From: a virus
IMG/VR virus record: IMGVR_UViG_3300020202_000042
Span: 1 to 42,034 of that record
Strand: one strand, 5' to 3'
DNA: 42,034 bases
Shown: piece after piece, positions 15,807-23,388 of the stretch
Position numbering within the stretch: the first letter of the stretch is position 1
Layout: each line of letters begins with the position of its first letter
Program-made: the position numbers and the translations under genes
Notes under the pieces: generated by a model
Told to the model about the DNA's origin: nothing
Seen by the model: only the letters and a program-made list of their open reading frames with translations
Database searches by the model: none

Positions 15807-17902
15807 TTACCCGTCGGGCTTTCCCGGTCTTCGTCGTCGTAATCCAGCTTCAGTTCCATCAATTCGAAGGGCTGCCCGGCCTTGTTCTGAGTGATTTCAA
15901 TTTCAATCGTCGTCGCCTTGCGGTTGTTCAGTGGGATCTGAAAGCGGTATTGGTTCGCCGTCGTGGGGTTCACCGTATAGCCCGCGACCGCCTCCGTGGC
16001 CGTGACGCCGTTCTGGCTGAATGTTTTGTGGTTGCTGTCCGGCGTGGTCGATCCGTCGTAATACACCTTCACCACAAACGGCACGCACGCGGTTTTGTAG
16101 ACCGCGCGCACCCATAGCCATTTCCATTTCTTCTTGCGCTCCGGCTGGCCCGCGTCCAGACGCCCGCTGCGATAGACGAACATCAGCGGCGCGATCCGGA
16201 ATTCGTCGTTCTCCGCCGGGGTGAAACTGAACGCTGCCGACACCGTCGGCGTCGTCGCCGTGTTGTCGGAAATAATGCGTTCCTCTTCCTGCCCGTTGCT
16301 GGCGCGAATGATCCGCAGCGCCACACCTTTCAGCTTGTCGCCGCTCGTCGGCAACGTCGCGGACTTCAGCGGTATTTCCGTATCCGTCGCGCCCTGGTCA
16401 ACTTGGCCATATAGCGGCGTGGTGCTGGGCGCGGCGCCCGCACTGAACCCGATTTCATCAGTCCACATGTAGCTTTTCACGCTGCCCGAACGCGTGGTGA
16501 AGAAATTAAAGCGATAGGCGCCCTTGTCGTCGGGCAACGGTACGCCGCAGGGCGATTGCGGCATGCGCCGCTTGCTATCGATCCAGCGCCGCCGCTCCAA
16601 ATCCCACACCAGAACTTTGCCGGGGTAGCGGTCGGTCTCTTCGCAAATGTGGAACAGCAGCACGCCGCGGAATGGATCTTCGGAGATATAGAAATTGTCG
16701 CCCGCTTCGAAATTGATCTTCCCGGATATCCAGTCGTTGCGGAATGGCTGCCCGATCTCTTCGGGGATCCCGCCCGGCGCCATGCTCCATATGCCGCTGT
16801 AGTCGATGCCGTACGCGCGCCCGTCGAAACTCTTGATCGCCAGCGGAGACAACGCGCCGCGGCGCACAGGCACGGCCGTAATCACGCCGTCGCCAATAAT
16901 CGGGTTGGGATTCTGGCTGTAGAACTGAGCGTACAACATCGTTTCTTTGGCCCACAGGAAACCGCCGCGGCCAAAACCACACCCGCCCACCAGCGCTTCG
17001 CCGTCGCTGCCGATCCGGTATTCGTTGCTGCAAAACCCGACTTCCTGGCTGCCGAAATGTTCGGGGCTGTCCGCTTCGCTGTTGGCGCCATAGTCGCGCA
17101 CACCAGCAATCGTCACGTTTTTAACGCCGGTCGATCCCGCGTAGTTCGCGGCCAATGTCAGATTGTTGGAGTCGGATACGGACAGAATGCGGTAGCTCTT
17201 GCCGTCGGTGTCGCCGTCGGCCGCCAGGTCCTGCCCGACCATGTCCTGGTTGAAACCGCCCGCCACTGCGGACACGGCCGCGTTGCTGGCCGTCAGTTGC
17301 ACCGGCACACGGTGTTTGCGCCCGCCGCCCAGCCATAGAAATCCGCCATGGCCTTCACAGAATCGGTAGTTTTTCGGAATGCCCTGATTTTCATTCAACA
17401 GCGCACGGTTGCGCAGCAGGTTGTCGGCCAGATTGTCCGCGCACGTGCTGCCCAGCGCCGTACCGTTGGGGCTGTCAAACGACCGATTGACCGGAAAGAA
17501 CGACGACCCGCCGGCCGTCGTGCGTTCGACGATGAAATGCGTGGCCCGGCCCGGCGCGCTCCCAGGCTGCGTAATGTTCACGCTATTACCCGTCGCCGCG
17601 AACGACGTTTCCGTACCCGGCAAACTCATCGTGTTCGTATATTGGTCGTACCAGCGCCCGCGGTAGCGCACCGCGCCCTTAACATTGCCGGCGCCGCCAC
17701 TGCTGACGCCGCCCAGCGCGCCCGGCGCGGCAATGCCCAAGTCGTACACGTTGCCGGTGCGCAGTTGGAATACCTTCCACTTGTCGTGCCCGTTGCCAAA
17801 CACGCCGACGTCGCCCACTTGCGCGAAATGCTCGCGGTAAGCGCCATTGCGGCCGGTGACCAGGTTGGTGGCGGTGATCGCTGAAAAACTCACGATGGCC
17901 AC
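15803..17902 (-). CDS. Tail nozzle-like protein (T7 gp12-like position)
   Basis: 699 aa, almost wholly beta-strand. Aromatic and Gly-rich repeats such as GHGGFLWLGGGRKHRV, FDGRAYGIDYSGIWSM and VLVWDLERRRWIDSK look like blades of a beta-propeller, as in nozzle proteins of short-tailed phages. The C-terminal 130 aa form another beta domain (KWLWVRAVYKT, TTIEIEITQNKAGQPFELME). It lies directly after two adaptor-sized genes and before the fibre gene, the usual order adaptor-nozzle-fibre. The structural role is strongly suggested; the precise homology is not proven. Confidence 0.65.
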   Translation of the reverse strand: MAIVSFSAITATNLVTGRNGAYREHFAQVGDVGVFGNGHDKWKVFQLRTGNVYDLGIAAPGALGGVSSGGAGNVKGAVRYRGRWYDQYTNTMSLPGTETSFAATGNSVNITQPGSAPGRATHFIVERTTAGGSSFFPVNRSFDSPNGTALGSTCADNLADNLLRNRALLNENQGIPKNYRFCEGHGGFLWLGGGRKHRVPVQLTASNAAVSAVAGGFNQDMVGQDLAADGDTDGKSYRILSVSDSNNLTLAANYAGSTGVKNVTIAGVRDYGANSEADSPEHFGSQEVGFCSNEYRIGSDGEALVGGCGFGRGGFLWAKETMLYAQFYSQNPNPIIGDGVITAVPVRRGALSPLAIKSFDGRAYGIDYSGIWSMAPGGIPEEIGQPFRNDWISGKINFEAGDNFYISEDPFRGVLLFHICEETDRYPGKVLVWDLERRRWIDSKRRMPQSPCGVPLPDDKGAYRFNFFTTRSGSVKSYMWTDEIGFSAGAAPSTTPLYGQVDQGATDTEIPLKSATLPTSGDKLKGVALRIIRASNGQEEERIISDNTATTPTVSAAFSFTPAENDEFRIAPLMFVYRSGRLDAGQPERKKKWKWLWVRAVYKTACVPFVVKVYYDGSTTPDSNHKTFSQNGVTATEAVAGYTVNPTTANQYRFQIPLNNRKATTIEIEITQNKAGQPFELMELKLDYDDEDRESPTGK

Positions 17903-18624
17903 TCCTCGTCACCGTTGCTATCGATATAGCCCTGTTCCAGACGCATGGACGGCGAAGGCCCGCCGGTGGTGGCATCGACCACCAGCGTGAACGTCGCTTC
18001 GTTGAAGGTGAATTCGTGGTTATTGCCGTTCACGTACGGATTGCGTTCAGTAACGATCAGCGTGCCCGAACGGTCGATGATTCCCGACGCAACGGGCGGA
18101 TTGAACGTGCTGTAATTGCCCATGCGGAAAATGCGGCCTTCGCGTCCGGGCCCGGCATAGCCGTCGGCAAAGAACGCCGACAAATCGCGCGACGTGACCA
18201 ATCCGGCAGCGGCGCTCCATTCGTCCAGCGCAATGGCGAGATTGTTTTGGGGCAGCGCCGCGTCCGGGTCGGGGCCCTGATCGAAATTCTCGTCGTAAGT
18301 GTCGTCGAAGGTTTCTTCATTGTTGAACAGCGGCAGCGGTCCGCCGCACGGTTGCTGTCCATCGCCGGGTGTCATGCGCACCGTGCCGGCGTCGCTGCAA
18401 TCCAGCAGGAACTTTTTGCAGTCGCGACGCGTGAACACGGCGCAGTTGGTAACCGTGTTCGTGCTGCCCGATACCTGATTGCGCTGGTACCCGCCGCCGC
18501 GGCGCACGCGGCCCTGCAGAAACTTTAAATCGGCGTGCTGCAACACATACGCGGCGTCTGGCGGCATCGCCTCCAGCGCCACGCTGCGTTCAATCCTCGT
18601 CGGAAACAGCACAATCTGCGGCAC
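17890..18624 (-). CDS. Structural protein of the head-tail/tail region
   Basis: 244 aa with a GTG start preceded by AGGGGCAGAAC. The protein is beta-rich with acidic loops (FDDTYDENFDQGPDPDA). Its start resembles proteins that coat tail tubes (VLFPTRIERSVALEAMP), and it overlaps the nozzle-like gene by 13 bases. No family is recognised. Confidence 0.55.
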   Translation of the reverse strand: MPQIVLFPTRIERSVALEAMPPDAAYVLQHADLKFLQGRVRRGGGYQRNQVSGSTNTVTNCAVFTRRDCKKFLLDCSDAGTVRMTPGDGQQPCGGPLPLFNNEETFDDTYDENFDQGPDPDAALPQNNLAIALDEWSAAAGLVTSRDLSAFFADGYAGPGREGRIFRMGNYSTFNPPVASGIIDRSGTLIVTERNPYVNGNNHEFTFNEATFTLVVDATTGGPSPSMRLEQGYIDSNGDEEWPS

Positions 18625-18633
18625 GTTCTGCCC

Positions 18634-19566
18634 CTATTCGTAAACCGGTTCACCATCCGCCCAGCGCCGGCGCCAGCGGTCGCGCGATCCCGCCGGCTCA
18701 TCGCTGATTTCCTCACGCTGCAAGCTCTCCGTGCGGCTGCGCCACTGACCCATGCGCTGCATCGCCATGGCGCGCGCGTTCATCAGGTGCTTGTCGCCCT
18801 TGCCCTTTTCAATGAACAGGTAGCCAAGCTGAATCTGTTGCAGGACGCTATGCAGGCTGGCCTGGTCAGGGAATCCGAAGTCGTGGCCCACCGCCGTCGC
18901 CTCCGACGGGGTGCAGTAGTACGGTATTTCGATAATCTCTTTTTCACTCGGAGACGGGTACACCCACATGTACGGCACAGGAACGGTCGTTGCTGCGCTG
19001 TCAGCCACCGCCCATTCAATTGCGTATTCGCGCGGCGTGTTCACTTCGCGCTGCAAGCGCAACATCTGTTTGATGTCGATCACGTCCAGCGCCGGCTCCA
19101 AGCGCCAGTCGCCGCTTTCGATGATCGGATTTTCAAAGCAGCGGAAGTTCGTCGGCAGCGCAATACGCGGGAACGTCAATTCGTACGTCGTGCCGGCGGC
19201 CAGATTGCTGGCGCCGCGGTAGTTACTTTGTAACGTGAACCCCGTGGCCCCGGTGCGCGTCTTCCCGCGGTAGGTCTGTTGCTCGCCATTGAAGCGGAAA
19301 TAGCCGCCCTGCATGGCTTCTGTCCAGACGGTGCTGGATCCGCTCAATGTCGGGCTGTCGACGCTGATGGAAATGGTGCCGGTGGAATACGGGGCCAGAA
19401 ACGTCAGTTCCGCCAGGCGGCGGTCGAAGTCCCAGTTGCACAGTTCGTGCAGGTCGCAACTGCCCTGATTCGCGCACTTGTCGTAGATCGCCAGCGCTTT
19501 ATCGGAAGTGTCTTCGTCGTTGTAGTGCTGCAAAAATGTGCGGCAGTCGGCAAGCGTGTACGCCAT
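18634..19566 (-). CDS. Head-tail adaptor-like protein (T7 gp11-like)
   Basis: 310 aa with GGAGATAGGCCAC before the ATG. The N-terminal helix set (TLADCRTFLQHYNDEDTSD) and a central beta insert (VDSPTLSGSSTVWTEAMQG ... FRFNGEQQTYRG) are followed by YYCTPSEATA and C-terminal helices. This layout fits adaptor proteins of short-tailed phages that join portal to nozzle. The phrase around the inserted beta domain is common in such adaptors. Moderate certainty. Confidence 0.6.
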   Translation of the reverse strand: MAYTLADCRTFLQHYNDEDTSDKALAIYDKCANQGSCDLHELCNWDFDRRLAELTFLAPYSTGTISISVDSPTLSGSSTVWTEAMQGGYFRFNGEQQTYRGKTRTGATGFTLQSNYRGASNLAAGTTYELTFPRIALPTNFRCFENPIIESGDWRLEPALDVIDIKQMLRLQREVNTPREYAIEWAVADSAATTVPVPYMWVYPSPSEKEIIEIPYYCTPSEATAVGHDFGFPDQASLHSVLQQIQLGYLFIEKGKGDKHLMNARAMAMQRMGQWRSRTESLQREEISDEPAGSRDRWRRRWADGEPVYE

Positions 19567-19571
19567 GTGGC

Positions 19572-19748
19572 CTATCTCCAGTCTTTCTTACGCTCGCATC
19601 CCCGTCGCCCCTCGCGCGGTTCCCCGACGCAATACAACCCGTCCACCGTCATAATGAAGCAACACGTTTTCCGGCAGCCGTCGCAGTAAAGCAGAATCCG
19701 GCGCGGCCTGACGTAGAACTCATCGAGCGGAGCCGGGTTTTGGCGCAC
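19572..19748 (-). CDS. Small cysteine-rich protein
   Basis: This 58-aa frame has a GTG start preceded by AAGGAAAGGGG. It shows CDGCRKTCC (residues 22-30), a further Cys at 40 and at 51, and a basic C-terminus (CERKKDWR), suggesting zinc binding. It fits exactly between its neighbours (22-base gap upstream, 5 bases before the adaptor gene) and covers a stretch with no other good frame. The start is inferred; no function can be given. Confidence 0.6.
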   Translation of the reverse strand: MRQNPAPLDEFYVRPRRILLYCDGCRKTCCFIMTVDGLYCVGEPREGRRGCERKKDWR

Positions 19749-19770
19749 ACGGCGCCCCTTTCCTTGGCCG

Positions 19771-20136
19771 TCAAAACGTTTGTCGCTCGCTCTCCCACTC
19801 TGTTTCCGGTCCTGCCAATTTCTTCGCCTTCGGTTGCTCGACGTCGCGCGGCGGCGGTTTTTCCTTTTCGATTTCCTTCAGCGTCTCCGCCAGGCGTCGG
19901 CAGATTTCCTTGTGTTCTTTGTCCTTCGGCAGCTTCTTCGCCAGAATGTCGGACACGTCCACGTGATAGCTGACGCGGCCTTCGCTGTAACACAGGCCCG
20001 GACCGTTCAGCACTTCGGCGGCTTCGGCATCGCGGCCCCAAATCAGCAGCACCGCCAGCAACGCCAACAGAATCACCCACATCACGAATGATTCGTTCGG
20101 GTTACCGTCCAGTTGGTTGATGCGTCGGCGGCTCAT
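19771..20136 (-). CDS. Small inner-membrane protein, possible spanin-like
   Basis: 121 aa. I chose the ATG at 20136 because GGAGAAGCGCGACG precedes it; a longer frame exists upstream. One membrane segment (about residues 17-34, SFVMWVILLALLAVLLIWG) is followed by a Lys/Glu-rich helix (EICRRLAETLKEIEKEK), so the C-terminus is probably outside the membrane. The gene overlaps the lipoprotein gene. A membrane protein with a helical periplasmic part next to a lipoprotein recalls spanin pairs, though the order is opposite to lambda. Role inferred. Confidence 0.55.
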   Translation of the reverse strand: MSRRRINQLDGNPNESFVMWVILLALLAVLLIWGRDAEAAEVLNGPGLCYSEGRVSYHVDVSDILAKKLPKDKEHKEICRRLAETLKEIEKEKPPPRDVEQPKAKKLAGPETEWESERQTF

Positions 20137-20476
20137 CGTCGCGCTTCTCCGGCAAAGGTCCGTACAGCTTTTCGTACTCATGCAAATCGGCGTTGACGCT
20201 GCGCCACCACCACGGCGTAACTAAAACCATCTGCCCGCAGTCGCGTTCCTCGTGGTGGGTCTTGCCGTCCTTCGTCTTCGACACCACGGGTATTTTCTTG
20301 TTCGTCGCCACCTGGACCGCCCCGCCAACGGGTTCTTCGCCGGCGAAAACATGGTTCGTCACGACGTCGGTGCCACCCATGCGCACCGTTGGCGCGCAAC
20401 TACCAAGTGGCAGAAGGACCGGAACGACGACGGCGGCGCAAAGGACTAGCTGGAGGTTCGATAGATGTGAGAACAT
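20102..20476 (-). CDS. Lipoprotein, possible outer-membrane spanin-like
   Basis: 124 aa with GGGAG before the ATG. A signal peptide ends in the lipobox LGSC (Cys27). The mature part has a short beta region, DGKTHHEERDCG and WWWRS, and a Pro/Asp-rich end. It overlaps a small membrane-protein frame at its 5' end and another membrane-protein gene at its 3' end. It is probably lipid-anchored; a role in lysis is inferred from this neighbourhood. Confidence 0.6.
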   Translation of the reverse strand: MFSHLSNLQLVLCAAVVVPVLLPLGSCAPTVRMGGTDVVTNHVFAGEEPVGGAVQVATNKKIPVVSKTKDGKTHHEERDCGQMVLVTPWWWRSVNADLHEYEKLYGPLPEKRDDEPPTHQPTGR

Positions 20477-20555
20477 GCGTTCGGTCTCCCGTTTCGAACA
20501 GCTTCATCAGCACCGGCAACAGCGCCGGCAATAGTCCCAGCAGCGCGAGCAACAT
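20400..20555 (-). CDS. Short membrane protein overlapping the lipoprotein gene
   Basis: 51 aa. Its ATG overlaps the stop of the upstream gene (TAATG), which favours re-initiation. Residues 1-20 are almost all Leu/Ala/Pro/Val (one membrane helix), and the C-terminus has five Arg in a row. Its last 77 bases overlap the lipoprotein frame in another phase. It could be a holin-like or antiholin-like peptide. Real translation is not proven. Confidence 0.45.
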   Translation of the reverse strand: MLLALLGLLPALLPVLMKLFETGDRTHVLTSIEPPASPLRRRRRSGPSATW

Positions 20556-21127
20556 TAGGCGGCCCGTTTCTGCGGCGTGTCGTCGTCGTAAGCCAACAGC
20601 GCCACGTCGTTTTCAAAGTCGGTCTTATCCTTCTCCGTCGGCACCTTGCCGTAGGTCTTCATGAATTGGCGTTCGAAGATTTCGAGCCCCTTCTCCAGCT
20701 TTGGCTTTGCGCCCAGTACTCCCGACGCCTGCACGGCGTTGTAGACGTGTTGCGTCAGACCCACCCAGCGGTCGGCGTCCAACTTCTTGCGTTCGTTCAG
20801 GAACCGCAAAACAAGCGCTGCAACCATGCCAAACGCGCCGATATAGAGCGCCATGCGTTCTTGCGCTTTGGCGATTTCCAGCGCTTCAGAGGCAGATTGC
20901 ACATTCGGCCCCGGCACCGCCGGTGGGGCTGCGGCGGTCATGACCGCGGGCGGTTGCACGACCGAAGGTGCAGGCGCAGCTACGGCGGCCGGCGTCGCGT
21001 TGTACGGCTTGCCGTCGATGTACACGACCTTCACCGCCGGGTTTTCCGGCGCGTCGATAACCGGCTCCGACGCGTACAGCGCTCCGGCGGTCATGACCGC
21101 CGCCAGTAAGGCCCAAAGGTTTTTCAT
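20555..21127 (-). CDS. Secreted/membrane protein with LLH-holin-like C-terminus
   Basis: 190 aa from the ATG at 21127, which overlaps the upstream stop (ATGA) and follows AAAGGGACTCC. It has an N-terminal signal-like helix (1-19), a Pro/Ala linker, a membrane segment (92-110), then a helical C-terminus (QASGVLGAKPKLEKGLEIF) that recalls LLH-type holins. Two copies of AVMTA (residues about 10-14 and 61-65) coincide with the DNA palindrome. A lysis role is likely by position but not shown. Confidence 0.5.
   Translation of the reverse strand: MKNLWALLAAVMTAGALYASEPVIDAPENPAVKVVYIDGKPYNATPAAVAAPAPSVVQPPAVMTAAAPPAVPGPNVQSASEALEIAKAQERMALYIGAFGMVAALVLRFLNERKKLDADRWVGLTQHVYNAVQASGVLGAKPKLEKGLEIFERQFMKTYGKVPTEKDKTDFENDVALLAYDDDTPQKRAA
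20934..20947. repeat. Palindrome GCGGTCATGACCGC, copy 3
   Basis: Perfect 14-bp palindrome inside the 190-aa gene, 153 bases from copy 4. Confidence 0.6.
21085..21102. repeat. 18-bp palindrome around GCGGTCATGACCGC, copy 4
   Basis: The 14-bp core (21087-21100) is extended to an 18-bp palindrome close to the start of the 190-aa gene. Confidence 0.6.
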
Positions 21128-21357
21128 GGAGTCCCTTTCGAGTAAACCCAATTCCGGATTTCTTTCACGTCGGATTCAATCCGGTCCAACTGCTTGCCGT
21201 CCTTCTCCTGGCGCGCCTCGTCGGCAGACTGCCGCGAATTCAACGTGTACGTCTCGTACAGATTGAAACTCGCCAGACCGAACACGACGGCGAACGCCGC
21301 CGCTATCAACCTGTCGTTGCTTCGCCGTTCAGCCTCTAACGCCTCCGCCTTCGCCAC
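21124..21357 (-). CDS. Small membrane protein with coiled coil, holin-like
   Basis: 77 aa from a GTG at 21357, preceded by AAGGCGG. A charged N-terminal helix is followed by one membrane segment (about 17-33, LIAAAFAVVFGLASFNL) and a charged coiled coil. The open frame continues upstream but only as shadow of the neighbouring gene. Size and single membrane helix fit small holins or holin partners. Role inferred. Confidence 0.55.
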   Translation of the reverse strand: MAKAEALEAERRSNDRLIAAAFAVVFGLASFNLYETYTLNSRQSADEARQEKDGKQLDRIESDVKEIRNWVYSKGTP

Positions 21358-21382
21358 GATGCACCGCCTTAGAGCTCCCTCA

Positions 21383-21691
21383 CTAGCTGAACTTGCGGAA
21401 GAAAAAGTTGATCGTCGTGTTGCCGGCGCCGCGGCCGAAATAGAAAATGTCGCCCGCTTTGCACGGCAATTCGTAATAGGTGTCTGCGGGAATGGTGAAC
21501 TTGCCGCCAGTCGCCCCGCCGGCCACCAGCCGCAGTTCAATCGCAAACGACGGCGCGTGCACGCACAGTGAATGCGCACCCGCCGGCGCCGTCAGTGACG
21601 CTTCGGTGCCGGCGCTGGCGATCGGCGATACCTGCGCACCCGCCGCCGTCGCGTCCGTCATGGTCAAACCGCGCGCAAATCCGAACTGCAT
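21383..21691 (-). CDS. Small beta-rich structural-type protein
   Basis: 102 aa with AAGGGAGTACGCC before the ATG. The sequence is Ala/Gly/Thr-rich and predicted beta (CVHAPSFAIELRLVAGGATG, YYELPCKAGDIFYFGRG), like small head or fibre-associated proteins of phages. No family recognised. Confidence 0.55.
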   Translation of the reverse strand: MQFGFARGLTMTDATAAGAQVSPIASAGTEASLTAPAGAHSLCVHAPSFAIELRLVAGGATGGKFTIPADTYYELPCKAGDIFYFGRGAGNTTINFFFRKFS

Positions 21692-21705
21692 GGCGTACTC
21701 CCTTC

Positions 21706-21740
21706 AAAACCGGAAACAGAAAACCGGAAACCGGAAACCC
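21706..21740. repeat. GAAACC-type purine repeat, locus 1
   Basis: Short degenerate repeats of the type GGAAACCGG and AGAAAACCGG fill the gap between two genes. Similar tracts occur at 32401, 32481, 34386, 37017 and 37248. Confidence 0.6.
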
Positions 21741-21744
21741 GCCG

Positions 21745-22674
21745 TTAAGGCATCAATTCGAAGTGCATCGAACTGCCTACCTTCACCGTAGTGGTGTCAG
21801 CATGGCTGGCGTTCTGAGCGGCCTGCAGCGTGATCGTGCCGGCGCCGTTGACGACTATCGTTCCGTCGATTTCAACGAAGTCGGTAACGACCGTCGCGCC
21901 GTACAGCGCACCCAACGACGTCACTTGCGCCGGCGTGTTCAGCGTTGCCGCGTTGTAGGTCTTGATATTGGCGATGATGCTGGTGGCCGTGGCCGTGCCG
22001 CCAAAACCCAGCTTCAACCCGCCGTTGGCTGTACTCGTGGTGTAAAGGCGGATCCGGAACGCATAGCGGTCGCCAGCGTCCACGGTCGTCGACATACCAG
22101 TAATGTTGGCCAGCGTGACATTGGTGGTCGCCGTCAGCGCCGTAGTACAGCTTGAACGCCCAGCAGGCAGGTCTGCATGAATACCGGTCGCGCCGATAGT
22201 CACGTTCGAACCGGAAGTGCTTTCGGTAATCGTGTCGGCGCGAATGCCGGCGGCGCCAAAGTCGCTCGTGCCTGAAGCGGGCCCCGCAGCTACCAGTGTC
22301 CACGTCGTCGCGTTACACGTGACCATCGCCCAATTACCAGGCGTCACCGTGACAATTGTGGAAGCGGCCGGATCGCGCACGACCAGGTTGCCAGCACTGC
22401 CTGTGTTCGTAATCACGAACCACAAGCCCATGCTGTTGGCCAGCGCCGGCAGGTCCACATTGCGGTTGCTGCTGTCCGGGTTCAGCCGCTGGAACTTGTA
22501 GTCGGTGGACACCAGCGTTTTGGCCGCGGCCAGCGTTTCGGTGTTCGTGCCGAGTCCCACAACGCGGTTGGCCTTGTTGTCGTAATCGGTCGCAGCATGA
22601 GAAAGCGGAGCCACGCCAAGGGCCAGAACCCAGGCGAACAGCACCGCGAGAATAGTAGAGGGTTTTGGACCCAT
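21745..22674 (-). CDS. Structural-type protein with a secretion signal
   Basis: 309 aa with CGGAGCGACGATC before the ATG. Residues 1-27 form a clear Sec signal peptide (MGPKPSTILAVLFAWVLAL, cleavage after SHA). The rest is beta-rich, Thr/Ala/Gly-rich and without charged helices (TNTGSAGNLVVRDPAAST, ITLQAAQNASHADTTTVKV), like fibre or decoration proteins. A signal peptide on a protein placed among virion genes is unusual. It may be exported before lysis or may act on the host envelope. No family recognised. Confidence 0.6.
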   Translation of the reverse strand: MGPKPSTILAVLFAWVLALGVAPLSHAATDYDNKANRVVGLGTNTETLAAAKTLVSTDYKFQRLNPDSSNRNVDLPALANSMGLWFVITNTGSAGNLVVRDPAASTIVTVTPGNWAMVTCNATTWTLVAAGPASGTSDFGAAGIRADTITESTSGSNVTIGATGIHADLPAGRSSCTTALTATTNVTLANITGMSTTVDAGDRYAFRIRLYTTSTANGGLKLGFGGTATATSIIANIKTYNAATLNTPAQVTSLGALYGATVVTDFVEIDGTIVVNGAGTITLQAAQNASHADTTTVKVGSSMHFELMP

Positions 22675-22708
22675 GATCGTCGCTCCGTGAAAAAGTGGTT
22701 TCGGTAAA

Positions 22709-22734
22709 GCCCGCCCCGTTCAACCGGGGCGGGC
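22709..22734 (-). terminator. Strong hairpin after the capsid/decoration genes
   Basis: GCCCGCCCCG and CGGGGCGGGC form a 10-bp stem with a six-base loop; on the minus strand TTTACC follows. The T-run is short, so this is a weak terminator, attenuator or processing site between the 175-aa and 309-aa genes. Confidence 0.55.
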
Positions 22735-22762
22735 GTCGCTTGTTTGTTGGGAAAGGTGCCGC

Positions 22763-23290
22763 CTAGGCGAAGCCCCACACGCTGCGGACGATGTTGGCTT
22801 TGACCTCTTCGTCGAGCGTTGTCTTGGCTGCTTCGCACAGCGCGAACCCGGCCGCCAGGCTGGCCACGGTGTTCACCGTCGGCGCTCCGCCTTCGACCTT
22901 GCCGGCCACAGTCGCGGAAGTGACGATGTATTCGTTTGCCGCGGTGGCCTGTCCGCCGGAATGCAGGAACGTCGCGGCGCCGGTGTACTGAAACCAGCCG
23001 TATTCGCCCTGCGCCATGCTGTCGGCATCAGCGACGCGCACGCCGGCGAAGCCGATGACGGCGTCAGTGGCGGCTGCAAGCGCAGCGAAATAGCTGCTCT
23101 TGTCTGTGCCCAGCGCGACGCACGCCAGCTTCTGAGTGATCGCGGCGGCGCCTGAATTCTTCAGGAAGATAAACCACGCCTTGCGGGCGATATCGTAAAA
23201 CTTCATCCCGACCGACAGGTGGTTGTTAGACACTTCTGTCGCGGTGTACACAGCCGTCAGGCTGTTTCCGACCATGTTTTGAATGTGCAT
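22763..23290 (-). CDS. Capsid decoration-like protein
   Basis: 175 aa with AAGGAACATCAAA before the ATG. The compact beta/Ala-rich sequence (HLSVGMKFYDIARKAWFIFL, EYGWFQYTGAATFLHSGGQA) and the place directly after the major capsid gene fit a head decoration or stabilising protein. The role is inferred from position. Confidence 0.6.
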   Translation of the reverse strand: MHIQNMVGNSLTAVYTATEVSNNHLSVGMKFYDIARKAWFIFLKNSGAAAITQKLACVALGTDKSSYFAALAAATDAVIGFAGVRVADADSMAQGEYGWFQYTGAATFLHSGGQATAANEYIVTSATVAGKVEGGAPTVNTVASLAAGFALCEAAKTTLDEEVKANIVRSVWGFA

Positions 23291-23329
23291 TTTGATGTTC
23301 CTTCGTCAGTGTTCTTTTGTCCGGTTGTC

Positions 23330-23347
23330 CGCGCTCCCGTGAGCGCG
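23330..23347. other. Hairpin between major capsid and decoration genes
   Basis: CGCGCTC and GAGCGCG form a 7-bp stem with a four-base loop in the 98-base gap. No T-run follows on the minus strand, so it may stabilise or process the mRNA. Confidence 0.5.
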
Positions 23348-23388
23348 AACGTTTTTAGAAGTCAGCGGGCGCTAGGGTCGTTCAGGTA

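Noticed and set aside
19649-20080. 143-codon minus frame overlapping the small membrane gene
   Set aside because: Most of it is a Gly/Arg-rich shadow of the 121-aa gene. The 58-aa frame at 19572-19748 explains the rest better.
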